DNA of 64,000 nt, from contig JADJWZ010000041.1 of NCBI GenBank assembly GCA_016716125.1, positions 1 through 64,000 of the forward strand, written 5' to 3'. Both the position numbers and the translations under genes were made by a program. Origin of the DNA: Ignavibacteria bacterium. Its GTDB lineage: Bacteria > Bacteroidota > Ignavibacteria > Tepidaquicellales > Tepidaquicellaceae. Position 1 is the first letter of the stretch; the number at the start of each line of letters is the position of its first letter. The notes under the pieces were generated by a model that saw only the letters and a program-made list of their open reading frames with translations, was not told the DNA's origin and searched no databases. Positions 37,410 through 46,922 of the stretch are shown here, piece by piece.

Positions 37410-38771
37410 ATGAAAAGTTATAAACTGTTTTTTACTTTTCTGTTAGCAATTGTTTTACTTTCGGGCTTTAAGTCTGAAGTTTATTCACAATGGAATCTTG
37501 CAGGTCTTGTATCAAATCCGGGAACATTCCCGAGCATCTCTGTAGTAGACCAGAATATCGTCTGGGTAGCAGGCGGTCCTACGGGAACACCGGTGGTTGC
37601 AAGATCAACTAACGGCGGAATTAACTGGACATCAATACCGACTACAGGTGTGCTGCTTGAAGTTTACTGTGTATGGGGTATAGATGAAAATACAGCTTAT
37701 GTCGGTGACGGCGGAGCAGCAGGCGGTGCAGGCGGTAACGCAAGATTTTATAAAACAACAAATGCAGGCGTAAACTGGACTGTAGTAGCTTCAACCGGCG
37801 GATCTGCCGGATTCTTTAATGGTGTTGTATTCTCAAAAACTATGCCGAGTTTTGGTATTGCTCAGAGTGATCCGCCTACGGGAGCAGGTCAGGCGTATTA
37901 TGTTTCCGTAACTTCTGACGGCGGTACAACATGGACTCCAACTTCACCTCCCGGCTTTGCGGGTACAGCTTCCGCTCAAAACTCAATTGTTGTAATAGAT
38001 AATTTATTCTATGGCTTCGGAAGTAACACAACACCGCCTGCTTTTATTTACACTTCAGACGGCGGAACTAACTGGAGCAAAAGTAACACTGCTGTTGCAG
38101 GAAATTTCACATCAGGTGTGGCATTCAGTGATGATAAACTTCGTGGACTTGTATCATCGAGTACTTCTCTTCCTAATATTGCAAGAACAACCAACGGCGG
38201 TGCAAACTTCACAACTGTTACCGGAGTAGCCGGACTTACAGGTTATAGTACAATCAAATGGATCGAAGGAACAAACACTGTTTATCTTTCAGGACAGGTA
38301 GGAGCTGCAGGCGTTATTCAGAAGAGTACCAACGGCGGTTTAAACTGGACTGTAATGACTACGGCAAGTCTTACAGGTGTAACTCATATGGAATTCAGAA
38401 GAGTCGGTACAACAGTTTACGGATTTGCTGTTACCGCAAACGGCGCTGTATTGAAATTGACAGAAACTATAACTGCAGTAAATAATATCAGCAGCTCGGT
38501 TCCGGCTGATTTTAAACTTGATCAGAATTTTCCGAATCCGTTCAATCCATCGACGACTATTAATTTCTCTATTCCGAATTCTTCAAAAGTAAATTTAAAG
38601 ATCTATAATTCATTAGGAAAAGAAGTTACAACTCTTGTTGATGAATTCTTAAATGCAGGAAGTTATTCTGCGGAATTTAAAGCTTCGTCAGATCTTACTT
38701 CCGGTATATACTTCTATACCATTACAGCAGGTAATTTCACTGATACAAAGAAATTAATGCTGTTGAAATAA
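37410..38771 (+). CDS. T9SS-sorted beta-propeller protein with BNR/YCF48-like repeats
   Basis: The start at 37410 has a strong AAGGAG site. A signal peptide (FTFLLAIVLLSGFKSEVYSQ) precedes six Asp-box-like repeats of the T-N-G-G-x-N-W type (STNGGINWTSI, TSDGGTTWTPT, TSDGGTNWSKS, TTNGGANFTTV, STNGGLNWTVM and one TTNAGVNW), which fold as a propeller of the photosystem-stability-factor (YCF48) class. A T9SS domain ends the 453-residue protein (QNFPNPFNPSTTINFSIP, KIYNSLGKEV, KKLMLLK). Surface or secreted; the ligand is unknown. A hairpin follows the stop. Confidence 0.87.
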   Translation: MKSYKLFFTFLLAIVLLSGFKSEVYSQWNLAGLVSNPGTFPSISVVDQNIVWVAGGPTGTPVVARSTNGGINWTSIPTTGVLLEVYCVWGIDENTAYVGDGGAAGGAGGNARFYKTTNAGVNWTVVASTGGSAGFFNGVVFSKTMPSFGIAQSDPPTGAGQAYYVSVTSDGGTTWTPTSPPGFAGTASAQNSIVVIDNLFYGFGSNTTPPAFIYTSDGGTNWSKSNTAVAGNFTSGVAFSDDKLRGLVSSSTSLPNIARTTNGGANFTTVTGVAGLTGYSTIKWIEGTNTVYLSGQVGAAGVIQKSTNGGLNWTVMTTASLTGVTHMEFRRVGTTVYGFAVTANGAVLKLTETITAVNNISSSVPADFKLDQNFPNPFNPSTTINFSIPNSSKVNLKIYNSLGKEVTTLVDEFLNAGSYSAEFKASSDLTSGIYFYTITAGNFTDTKKLMLLK

Positions 38772-38786
38772 TTTTTTAGTTTATTC

Positions 38787-38817
38787 AGAGACACGCTCCG
38801 GGAACAGGCGTGTCTCT
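38787..38817 (+). terminator. Hairpin terminator
   Basis: AGAGACACGC and GCGTGTCTCT form a perfect 10-bp stem with an 11-base loop, followed by a short T-rich stretch. Confidence 0.75.
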
Positions 38818-39109
38818 GATGTTTTAACCTCCAGCATTTCAGCTAATTACAAATAATCATAATTTAAAATGAAAGTGCTTTTTATGAAAAAATTATTTGT
38901 AATTTTTTTTTTACAATTATTTACTGCAAAATGAATTCGCAGTGAACTTTATATAGTGCTGTGTCAACTTCTCCTTTCAGGAATCTGATCCTGAAGGGCT
39001 TTATTGTATACAAATGTAAAATATTCCGGAATGTACTTTGTTATAAAATACTCTAATTAAATCTTGACATTAAAGATTAGAAAAATTAGTTTTTACAAAA
39101 TTATTTTTT
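38818..39109 (+). other. Intergenic region with leader remnant, hairpin and possible promoter
   Basis: A tiny frame at 38869-38934 reads like a signal-peptide start only (MKKLFVIFF) and stops, perhaps a gene remnant. A second hairpin (CCTTTCAGGA/TCCTGAAGGG, 38973-38998) follows. TTGACA at 39064 with a weak TAGTTT 17 bases later may be a promoter for the next genes. Nothing else is recognised. Confidence 0.35.
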
Positions 39110-39526
39110 ATGATCTATATGTTAAAAAAATTTCTGAGTTTATCTATTATAAGCAAATCTGTCTGGTGCTTACAGAATTTTTTAACAATGGAATTTTACA
39201 GAAAGATCTGTAATAACTGTTACTGGAGCAGCGTCTATTCCAGCAAACACAATATTTTTAAGCAGTCATTACTGCTTATAGTTTCGATCATCCCGCTTTT
39301 GTTTTTTTCTTTCTTTTATTCACCTGCTGATCCCGCAAATTTGAACCGGTCATCATTTTATACAAAACTTATAAGTTTATTTTCCGGTCTGAAGATCAGC
39401 GCAAAACATCTCATAAATTTTATTTCGAACAAAATAATACTTCTTTCCGATTCGCTTGTAAATACGGAACGAATAAAATTCAAATCACCTGACATTATTA
39501 CCTTAGATTCATCTTATCTGATTTAG
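39110..39526 (+). CDS. Hypothetical small protein with one membrane helix
   Basis: A 138-residue open frame with a single hydrophobic helix (SLLLIVSIIPLLFFSFFY, about residues 52-69) and a polar C-terminal half. Met47 region or the first ATG could be the start; no ribosome site is clear. It lies 67 bases before the squalene operon on the same strand. No family is recognised and it may not be a real gene. Confidence 0.3.
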   Translation: MIYMLKKFLSLSIISKSVWCLQNFLTMEFYRKICNNCYWSSVYSSKHNIFKQSLLLIVSIIPLLFFSFFYSPADPANLNRSSFYTKLISLFSGLKISAKHLINFISNKIILLSDSLVNTERIKFKSPDIITLDSSYLI

Positions 39527-39592
39527 CAACTTCCTATTTTCCCTTATCTTTTCAGCAGTCAATATCTAATTCCGGTTAAGTAAAATTTCACA

Positions 39593-40465
39593 ATGCAAAA
39601 AGATTTAGAATCTGCTTATGATTTCTGCAGATCAACAGCTAAAAATCACTATGAAAATTTTCCGGTAGGATCTTTTCTGATACCTAAAGATAAGAGAAAG
39701 TATGTTTACAGTATTTATGCTTTTGCAAGATACGCCGATGATATAGCAGACTCTTCTGAATATGATGAAGTAACCAAGTTACTGAAACTTGAAACATTTG
39801 AGTCCGAGCTGGATAAGTCAGTTACAGGAAATGAAGATGAACTCATAGCTGATACCAATAAGATTTTTCTGGCGCTATCTGATACGATCCGGAATCTGAA
39901 AATTCCGGTGACAGAGTTCAAAAAACTTCTGAGCGCATTTAAGCAGGATTCAGTTTACAGGGAATATAGAAGTTTTGATGAATTACTTGACTATTCCGAC
40001 AGATCAGCAAATCCGGTCGGTCACCTTGTTCTTAACGTTTTCGGATACAGTAAAGATGATAATGAAAAACTCTTTTCACTTTCAGATAAGATATGCACAG
40101 CTCTGCAGCTGACAAATTTCTGGCAGGATGTTTCAGTCGATCTGAAGATGAACAGAATATACATCCCGGCTGATATCATGAATGAATTCGGATTTGATAT
40201 TGTGAAGTTAAAAAATAAAACCGAAGACGAGAGTTTCAGAAAAATTATAAAAAGTTTAACTGATAAAACTGAAAATTTATTTGACGAAGGCAGTGAAATT
40301 ACGGATATGCTTAACGGAAGACTGAAGTTTGAAATCAAAGCTACGATAAGCGGCGGCAGAAAAATTTTAAGTAAGATCAGGGAAATTAATTACAATGTTT
40401 TGAATACACGTGTAGCTTTAAATAAAGCTGATAAAATAAAAATAATAGCAGGATCATTTTTTTAA
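39593..40465 (+). CDS. hpnC: Squalene/phytoene synthase family, HpnC-type (hydroxysqualene synthase)
   Basis: In the three-gene bacterial squalene route, HpnC converts presqualene diphosphate to hydroxysqualene. The 290-residue all-helical protein has the first Asp-rich motif FARYADDIAD and the second in NFWQDVSVDLKMNRIYIP. The N-F-W-Q-D form and A-R-x-A-D-D are features of HpnC rather than HpnD. FPVGSFLIPKDKRKYVYSIYAF is the usual opening. The stop is directly followed by the hpnD ATG, so the genes are co-transcribed. Confidence 0.9.
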   Translation: MQKDLESAYDFCRSTAKNHYENFPVGSFLIPKDKRKYVYSIYAFARYADDIADSSEYDEVTKLLKLETFESELDKSVTGNEDELIADTNKIFLALSDTIRNLKIPVTEFKKLLSAFKQDSVYREYRSFDELLDYSDRSANPVGHLVLNVFGYSKDDNEKLFSLSDKICTALQLTNFWQDVSVDLKMNRIYIPADIMNEFGFDIVKLKNKTEDESFRKIIKSLTDKTENLFDEGSEITDMLNGRLKFEIKATISGGRKILSKIREINYNVLNTRVALNKADKIKIIAGSFF

Positions 40466-41362
40466 ATGAAAGAAACACAGAAAAATATCAGCGAACAAAG
40501 CAATGCGCAGAATAAGAAATCAAGTTTCTTTTATTCCTTTTCCATGCTGCCGAAAGAAAAGAATGAAGCGATAAATACAGTCTACGCTTTTTGCAGAGAG
40601 ACAGATGATATAGTGGATGAAGACAACGCCAGCGCAGATCTAAAAAGATCGAAAATTCACGAATGGAAATCCGAACTTGAGGTTGCGATAAAAAGCGAAG
40701 ATTCAAAATTTTCACTGCTGAATAAAGTCAGTAAAGTAATGAAAAAATTTAATATTCCATCCGAACCATTTTTTGATCTGATAAAAGGAATGGAACTGGA
40801 CATTGCAAAAAACAGATATAATACATTCGGCGAATTAAATGACTACTGTTATAAAGTCGCTTCGACAGTCGGACTGATGTGCATTGAGATATTCGGTTAT
40901 AAAAATCCTAAGACAAAGGATTTCGCCGTAAATCTCGGTATTGCTCTGCAGCTTACAAATATTTTAAGAGATGTAAAGACTGACGCAAAGCTCGGCAGGA
41001 TTTACATTCCGCTTGAAGATCTCCGAAAATTCAATTACGCGGAGAAAGAGCTTTTAAATTTTAATTACAGTGAAGAGTTCAGAAAACTGATGAAGTTTGA
41101 ATGTGAAAGAGCTCATTCATATTATGAGAAAGCTAACGAGTCGCTTGATAAAAATGACAAAGGACTTATGATAGCAGCGCGGATCATGCAGCATATATAT
41201 TTCAGAATTTTGAGAAAGATAGAAAAGAAAAATTATAATGTTTTTGATAACGAAGTGAAAGTTTCCAAACTTAAGAAGCTGCTGATCACTGCCGGTGTTT
41301 ACCTGAAATATAAAACACTATACAGTGTGAGTGAAGATGAATTAGCGGTAAACGGAAAATGA
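40466..41362 (+). CDS. hpnD: Presqualene diphosphate synthase, HpnD-type
   Basis: This 298-residue enzyme joins two farnesyl diphosphates into presqualene diphosphate. The HpnD-like motifs are VYAFCRETDDIVDED, the Asp-rich DxxxD site, and NILRDVKTDAKLGRIYIP, the second site. SSFFYSFSMLPKEKNEAI is the substrate-entrance segment. It overlaps the hpnE start by four bases (ATGA). The order C-D-E matches the known operon, and the division of labour between C and D rests on that family knowledge. Confidence 0.9.
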   Translation: MKETQKNISEQSNAQNKKSSFFYSFSMLPKEKNEAINTVYAFCRETDDIVDEDNASADLKRSKIHEWKSELEVAIKSEDSKFSLLNKVSKVMKKFNIPSEPFFDLIKGMELDIAKNRYNTFGELNDYCYKVASTVGLMCIEIFGYKNPKTKDFAVNLGIALQLTNILRDVKTDAKLGRIYIPLEDLRKFNYAEKELLNFNYSEEFRKLMKFECERAHSYYEKANESLDKNDKGLMIAARIMQHIYFRILRKIEKKNYNVFDNEVKVSKLKKLLITAGVYLKYKTLYSVSEDELAVNGK

Positions 41363-42684
41363 ATTCCGGAAAGACGGTTACAATTATCGGCGCGGGGATA
41401 GCGGGACTTTCATCAGCGGTTTTCCTTACTGAAAAAGGTTTTAAAGTAACGCTGCTTGAATCATCTCCAAAAGCCGGAGGAAGGGCTTACAGCTTTTTTG
41501 ACAATGAAAGAGAAATGTTCTTTGACAACGGACAGCATATACTTGCCGGATGGTATGAAAATACTTTTGAGTATCTGAGATTAACAGGCAGTTTAAAGTA
41601 TGTGAATATTCAGAAATCTCTCGAAGTTAATTTCATTAACAAAAAGAAAGAGATATTTAAACTGAAATGCACAGATGACAAGCCGCCGATGAATCTGATA
41701 ATGGGACTGCTGAAATTCAAAGCTCTGAACATTATTGATAAAATTTATCTGAAAAAAATCACTTCGCTGTCGGAAGGAAATACGGAGCAGTTCAGGAAAT
41801 ATAAAAATGTGAAAGAGCTTCTGAAAGCTCTTAAGCAGACGGATAATATAATCACATATTTCTGGGAGCCGCTGATACTTGCGGCGTTTAACACTTCTCC
41901 GGAAAATGTAAGCCCGGAGCTTTTCGTGAATGTGATGAAGACAGGATTTAATGAAAGCGGAAATTCAAATTTAGTGATACCGTCAGCAGATCTTAATAAA
42001 CTGCTGATAGATAATGCGATGAAATATTTTAAAGATAAAAACGTGACTTACAAAGCTGGAGCTAAAGTTGTTTCTATGGATATCACAGATAGGGTAAATT
42101 TTATAACTCTTGAAAGCGGGGAGAAAATAGTTTCTGATCATTACATAAGCGCAGTTCCGTTTTTTTCATTCAAAAAGCTTTTTGATGAAAGAGTTTATTC
42201 GGAAAATGATTATGAAGCTGAAAAAATGAAAGCATCGGGAATAATATCGGTACACATTTTTCTGAAGGAAGATATGCCGGATGAAATGATACCGGATAAT
42301 TCATTGGGAATGACAGGACTGATCGGAACGACAGTACAGTGGTTATTCATAAGAAACAGAAGACATCTGAGTCTGGTGATCAGCGGCGCAGACGGCGCGG
42401 GACTGAATGATGAAAGCCCTGAAAGAATTTTTGAAATATGTAAAAAAGATCTTTCGGATACTATCAGAAATTTTGATAAGGCGGAAATATCAGGATATAA
42501 AGTAATAAAGGAAAAACGCGCGACATTTATACCGGATCGTGAAAGTGAAAATTACAGACCGCCGCAGAAGACGAAGTATGAAAATTTATTCATAGCGGGA
42601 GACTGGACGGATACAGGACTGCCGGCAACAATAGAAAGCGCTGTCAAGAGTTCAAAGATCATTAGTAATATAATTTTAAATTAA
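41359..42684 (+). CDS. hpnE: Hydroxysqualene dehydroxylase / squalene-associated FAD-dependent desaturase
   Basis: HpnE reduces hydroxysqualene to squalene with FAD. The 441-residue protein starts with the FAD Rossmann motif IIGAGIAGLSSAVFL and a GG motif region (SPKAGGRAYSF), followed by FDNGQHILAGWYE, characteristic of the desaturase/amine oxidase family. The C-terminal FAD block is LFIAGDWTDTGLPATIESAVKS. As last gene of the operon it completes squalene synthesis. No squalene-hopene cyclase follows; squalene may be used directly or cyclised by a gene elsewhere. Confidence 0.9.
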   Translation: MNSGKTVTIIGAGIAGLSSAVFLTEKGFKVTLLESSPKAGGRAYSFFDNEREMFFDNGQHILAGWYENTFEYLRLTGSLKYVNIQKSLEVNFINKKKEIFKLKCTDDKPPMNLIMGLLKFKALNIIDKIYLKKITSLSEGNTEQFRKYKNVKELLKALKQTDNIITYFWEPLILAAFNTSPENVSPELFVNVMKTGFNESGNSNLVIPSADLNKLLIDNAMKYFKDKNVTYKAGAKVVSMDITDRVNFITLESGEKIVSDHYISAVPFFSFKKLFDERVYSENDYEAEKMKASGIISVHIFLKEDMPDEMIPDNSLGMTGLIGTTVQWLFIRNRRHLSLVISGADGAGLNDESPERIFEICKKDLSDTIRNFDKAEISGYKVIKEKRATFIPDRESENYRPPQKTKYENLFIAGDWTDTGLPATIESAVKSSKIISNIILN

Positions 42685-42718
42685 AATATTTTTATTAAAT
42701 AAACCAAACAAAAAACTC

Positions 42719-44518
42719 ATGGAAACCAAAACTTTAATCCCGGATTCAATTCCTGTGATCGGTAAAGATCAGACGGAAAAGAGTGACAAAGAGCAATTGA
42801 TTCAGAAAATGCTGATGGAAGAAAGAAAAAGACTGGAAAAAGAATATGAGCTGGATAAAAAAGATATAAACCATTTCAAGAGACCGTTTGAGAGAGCGTT
42901 CACAAAAGATCAAAGAGGCGATACGACTATTCTCTTCGGCGGTCTGACGTGGAAGCATGAAAAACTTATTAAAGGAGCGCTTCAGGGAATCGGATACAAT
43001 ACTGATTACATTCCCGTACCCGATAAGAAAGCGTTTCAGCTCGGCAAGGAATACGGAAATAATGGACAGTGCAACCCGACTTATTTCACCGTCGGTAATC
43101 TTGTTCAGTATCTGCAGGGACTTGAAGAAAAGGGCATGAGTAAGGATGATATAATTAACAAGCACGTATTTTTTACAGCCGGCGCCTGCGGTCCGTGCAG
43201 ATTCGGAATGTATGAAGCCGAGTACAGACTTGCATTGAGAAATTCAGGATTCGACGGATTCAGAGTGCTGCTGTTTCAGCAGACGGGAGGACTTTCTCAG
43301 GATGAACTCGAAGCAGGTCTTGAAATGAATCTCGATTTTTTCCTCGGAATAATCAACGCGATGATGCTCGGTGATATCATCAACGAGATCGGATATAACA
43401 TCAGACCATACGAAGTAAATGAAGGCGAAACAAACAGAGTAATGGGCGAGGTGATTGATATGTTCTATGAAAAATTAAAGAGCAAGAAATATTTTGATTT
43501 TAACTCGAGGATAGGAAAAATGCTGATGAAAATTCCTGCTTCGGAATACATTACAAAATTCGTAGATCAGATACTTGGTGATTATTATCTCGAGACAGGT
43601 GAGGAAGCTTTCAGAAAGTTCAATGATATTAAAGTCGACAGGACGAGAATGAAACCTATCGTAAAGATCACAGGAGAATTCTGGGCGCAGACAACGGAAG
43701 GAGACGGTAATTTCAACATGTTCCCGTTCCTCGAAAAAGAAGGAGCGCAGCTTTTGGTCGAGCCGATCTCGACATGGATAATGTATATGATACATCAGGG
43801 TCAGTTAGTGAATGAAGATCAGAAAGGAATAAATGTATATAAAGAATCTGACGAGAAGCAAAGTATTAAGGATAAGATGAAACTGATGAAAGAATACAAC
43901 AGCAGTAAAGCAGCGCTTTTGCTTGCTGAAAAAATATTCGAAAGGGAATACAACCGTTACAGAAAAACTTTCAACAACATTCCCCACGAATTAGTGGATC
44001 AGAAACTTCTGAAATCCCTTGCTCATGATTTTTACCATTCAAGAGTGGAAGGAGGAGAAGGACATCTCGAAGTCGGTAAGAGTATTTACTATACTGTGAA
44101 TCATCTTTGTCACATGATACTCTCGCTTAAGCCATTCGGATGTATGCCGTCGACGCAGTCAGACGGAGTTCAGTCAGCGGTATCAAATTTTTATAAGGAC
44201 ATGATCTTCCTTCCGATAGAGACATCAGGAGAAGGAGATGTGAATGCGCATTCAAGAGTGCAGATGGCTCTCGGCGAAGCGAAGGCAAAAGCAAAGATCG
44301 AATATAAGGAATGTCTTGAGAAGTCAGGTTATACTATTGAAGAGATCAAAGCATACGTTGAAGCGCATGCAGATCTGCAGAAACCTTTTACAAAAATTTC
44401 ACACAGAAAAGGTATCGCGGGAATGGGAGCGAATTTCATTCTCGATGTATCGGAGATGATGAAAAAGGAAGGTATTAAAAGCGTTAAGTCAGAAGTAACC
44501 GAGATGCAGACGAACTAA
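42719..44518 (+). CDS. COG3581-type 2-hydroxyacyl-CoA dehydratase-like iron-sulfur protein
   Basis: A 599-residue cytoplasmic protein of the HgdB/DUF2229-related group, often found fused in one ~1400-residue chain with the activase seen at 56419. Conserved Cys sites that could hold an Fe-S cluster are NNGQCNPTYF, TAGACGPCRFGMYEAEY and LKPFGCMPSTQSDGVQSAV. FQQTGGLSQDELEAGL and SGEGDVNAHSRVQMAL are further family blocks. The first ~50 residues are a charged helix. The reaction is unknown: relatives couple ATP hydrolysis by an activase to low-potential electron transfer. It lies 35 bases after hpnE and nearly 12 kb before its expected partner. Confidence 0.75.
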   Translation: METKTLIPDSIPVIGKDQTEKSDKEQLIQKMLMEERKRLEKEYELDKKDINHFKRPFERAFTKDQRGDTTILFGGLTWKHEKLIKGALQGIGYNTDYIPVPDKKAFQLGKEYGNNGQCNPTYFTVGNLVQYLQGLEEKGMSKDDIINKHVFFTAGACGPCRFGMYEAEYRLALRNSGFDGFRVLLFQQTGGLSQDELEAGLEMNLDFFLGIINAMMLGDIINEIGYNIRPYEVNEGETNRVMGEVIDMFYEKLKSKKYFDFNSRIGKMLMKIPASEYITKFVDQILGDYYLETGEEAFRKFNDIKVDRTRMKPIVKITGEFWAQTTEGDGNFNMFPFLEKEGAQLLVEPISTWIMYMIHQGQLVNEDQKGINVYKESDEKQSIKDKMKLMKEYNSSKAALLLAEKIFEREYNRYRKTFNNIPHELVDQKLLKSLAHDFYHSRVEGGEGHLEVGKSIYYTVNHLCHMILSLKPFGCMPSTQSDGVQSAVSNFYKDMIFLPIETSGEGDVNAHSRVQMALGEAKAKAKIEYKECLEKSGYTIEEIKAYVEAHADLQKPFTKISHRKGIAGMGANFILDVSEMMKKEGIKSVKSEVTEMQTN

Positions 44519-44541
44519 ATAAATTATAAAAAATATCAGGG

Positions 44542-44569
44542 CTGCAGTTTGTGATCAGATAAACTGCAG
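44542..44569 (+). terminator. Hairpin after the COG3581-type gene
   Basis: CTGCAGTTT and AAACTGCAG form a perfect 9-bp stem with a 10-base loop. No T-run follows directly, so this could be a weak or factor-assisted terminator. Confidence 0.45.
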
Positions 44570-44653
44570 TTCAGATATTGTTAAAAGTTATATCCAATTT
44601 TTATAAAAAAGAAATTAATTGTTATTATTTTTTAAAACTTAAAAATTAAAATC

Positions 44654-46642
44654 ATGAAAACAATTATATACATTATTTGTCTTTGTTTGTTTGCCGGTTT
44701 GAATATTTCAAATTCGCAGACCTATAATGTACCTGAAATTCTTTATTATAAATTTGACGCCGGAACTACCACGACGCCAAATCTCGCTATACCGGGTCAG
44801 GGATTTGCCAATGCTGATCTGGTAAACATGACAATGGGTCCTGCAGGTCAGTTCGATAACGCTCTGATCGGTAACGGCGGAACCGGCTCCAATACTTTTT
44901 TGAGCACTGGCTGGAATATGAACTTAGGAACATCAGGCTGGACAATATCTTTATGGATAAATAATTTTCCGGCAGTCACAGGGACATCCTATCTGTTTGG
45001 AAACGATATCACTACCAGCTTCAGATGTTTTACTAACGGCGCTGCCGGAGCGGGGAATATAACTTTAAGAGGAAACGGAATTACCAATATAAATGTGACG
45101 GGCGTATTACCCGGACCTTCAGTTGTTCACTTTGTGTATGATGCGGTTTTATCGGAAGTAAGAACTTATGTAAACGGGACATTTCAAAGTTCAGTCCCGC
45201 AGACGCCTTTTAATTTTAATGCGGCAGTTCCATTCAAAGTGGGAAGTTACGGCACAGCATCGAGCATTCCTGTCGGAGCTTTGATAGACGAGTTCAGATT
45301 TTACGGAAGATCATTAGACGCGGCGGAAATTTCAGCGACATGGAATCAGACGCTTCCCACAGGCGGCGGTCCGATTTTAAATCCCGACCGTGTCTGTGAT
45401 TACGGATTGATTCCGCAGTATGCAGGCGGCGCGCTCGGAGGACATGCATCAGCTGCTTTAGGCGATACACTTTATATAGCCGGCGGATCTGTAACGACTG
45501 CAGGTGTAACAAATCCTCCCGCAAGCGTTACGGTTACAAGATTTTCAATAAACTCAAACAACTGGAGCGAAGGCAGACCATTACCGACTCCTAAAGTCGG
45601 CGGAGATCTGGTAAAGTGCGGAAACTATCTTTATTATATCGGCGGCGGATCGATCAATCTCACGGGAGCTTCGGACTTTTTTGCATACAGATATTCACAG
45701 GACTCGGGATGGACTTCAGTTGCAAATATACCGACGGCTGTCAGCGGTAACGTAGCGGAAGCCTGGGGAGACAGCGTGATATACTGCATAATGGGCGGAT
45801 GGACTTCATACTTCAGGGGAATTCAAATATACAGACCTCATCTGAACGAATGGTCGAGAGCGAATGATTCGCTGCCTGCTACATTCGGCAGAAGAAGTTT
45901 CGCCGGTGGTTTACAGGATAATAAAATATTTGTAGCTGCAGGATTTTCAGGAACGTTCAGAAAAGATTTCTGGGTAGGTACAATAGGAAGTAATGCAAAT
46001 GAAATCTCCTGGGCGCAAAAATCCGATGTGCCTTCACGGGGAACAGGAAATTCAAGACCGGGCGGTCATGCAGTGAACAACAGATTTTATGTAGTAACAG
46101 GAGAAAATTCTCCCGGACCAAATCAGCTTGATTCAATATTCATCTGGAGCATTGCTGACTCTTCCTGGCTTTCGCAGGTAATAACCGGCAGAGGCGCGCA
46201 GACCACTTCAAATTACTGGGGATTAATTTCTTCAAGCGTAATTAATAACAAAGTAAAGATATGGATACCCGGCGGATTTTTCCCGGCAAGCGTTACATCG
46301 ACAAAACTTATGGTGCTGAGTGATTCGATCGGATGCGTAATTACAGGCGTTCAGAACAGCGTAAGCGCAGTTCTGCCCGAAGAATTTTCATTAAGCCAAA
46401 ACTATCCGAATCCGTTTAATCCCGTTACTAAAATTAATTTCACAATTCCGAAACAGGGCTTTGTAAATCTGAAAGTTTATAACATTCTCGGAAAGGAAGT
46501 AATGACGCTTGTGAATGAAGTCAGACAGGCGGGAAGTTACAATGCAGTATTTAACGGAGCTGACTTATCGAGCGGTGTGTATTTTTATAAATTAGAAGCG
46601 TTTGGTTTTACTGATACAAAACGGATGCTGTTAATAAAATGA
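44654..46642 (+). CDS. T9SS-sorted LamG plus Kelch-propeller protein
   Basis: A 662-residue secreted protein: signal peptide (IIYIICLCLFAGLNISNSQ), a concanavalin/LamG-like jellyroll at about 25-235 (LYYKFDAG, ISLWINNF, VGALIDEFRFYGRSLDAAEI), then six Kelch-like blades at about 250-560 (GDTLYIAGGS, GNYLYYIGGGS, DNKIFVAAGF, NNRFYVVTGE). The T9SS domain has QNYPNPFNPVTKINFTIP, KVYNILGKEVMTL and KRMLLIK. LamG suggests carbohydrate or matrix binding. It is uninterrupted, unlike the genes just downstream. Confidence 0.87.
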   Translation: MKTIIYIICLCLFAGLNISNSQTYNVPEILYYKFDAGTTTTPNLAIPGQGFANADLVNMTMGPAGQFDNALIGNGGTGSNTFLSTGWNMNLGTSGWTISLWINNFPAVTGTSYLFGNDITTSFRCFTNGAAGAGNITLRGNGITNINVTGVLPGPSVVHFVYDAVLSEVRTYVNGTFQSSVPQTPFNFNAAVPFKVGSYGTASSIPVGALIDEFRFYGRSLDAAEISATWNQTLPTGGGPILNPDRVCDYGLIPQYAGGALGGHASAALGDTLYIAGGSVTTAGVTNPPASVTVTRFSINSNNWSEGRPLPTPKVGGDLVKCGNYLYYIGGGSINLTGASDFFAYRYSQDSGWTSVANIPTAVSGNVAEAWGDSVIYCIMGGWTSYFRGIQIYRPHLNEWSRANDSLPATFGRRSFAGGLQDNKIFVAAGFSGTFRKDFWVGTIGSNANEISWAQKSDVPSRGTGNSRPGGHAVNNRFYVVTGENSPGPNQLDSIFIWSIADSSWLSQVITGRGAQTTSNYWGLISSSVINNKVKIWIPGGFFPASVTSTKLMVLSDSIGCVITGVQNSVSAVLPEEFSLSQNYPNPFNPVTKINFTIPKQGFVNLKVYNILGKEVMTLVNEVRQAGSYNAVFNGADLSSGVYFYKLEAFGFTDTKRMLLIK

Positions 46643-46649
46643 GTTTAAA

Positions 46650-46922
46650 ATGTTACCATTAAATATTATAAATGAAATCGTCAATAATGTTGCGGTCGGG
46701 GACAGCGCAGAATTCATCCTCGAAGACAGCGCAGTAGTGATTGTACCAAATAATTATAATATACACCTTAGAGGAAATACAACTTCTTTGATAATGAATC
46801 CCGGATCAAAGATTATGTTTGGCGAGAACTCGGGGATAGTGTGCGACAGCGGGGCGAAGGTGGCAACGAGAGATACTAAGGGTGATGCGAAGTGTGATTT
46901 TAAATATTTGTATAATTCATGA
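46650..46922 (+). pseudogene. Fragment of the beta-helix protein, truncated tail form
   Basis: A 90-residue piece homologous to residues ~385-450 of the intact protein at 51119 (FILEDSAVVIVPNNYNIHLRG, TTSLIMNPGSK, FGENSGIVCDSGAKV). The upstream part is missing and the usual continuation is replaced by RDTKGDAKCDFKYLYNS and a stop that overlaps the next start (ATGA). The same truncated ending occurs at 49706, so the end is an inherited rearrangement, not a read error. Confidence 0.72.
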
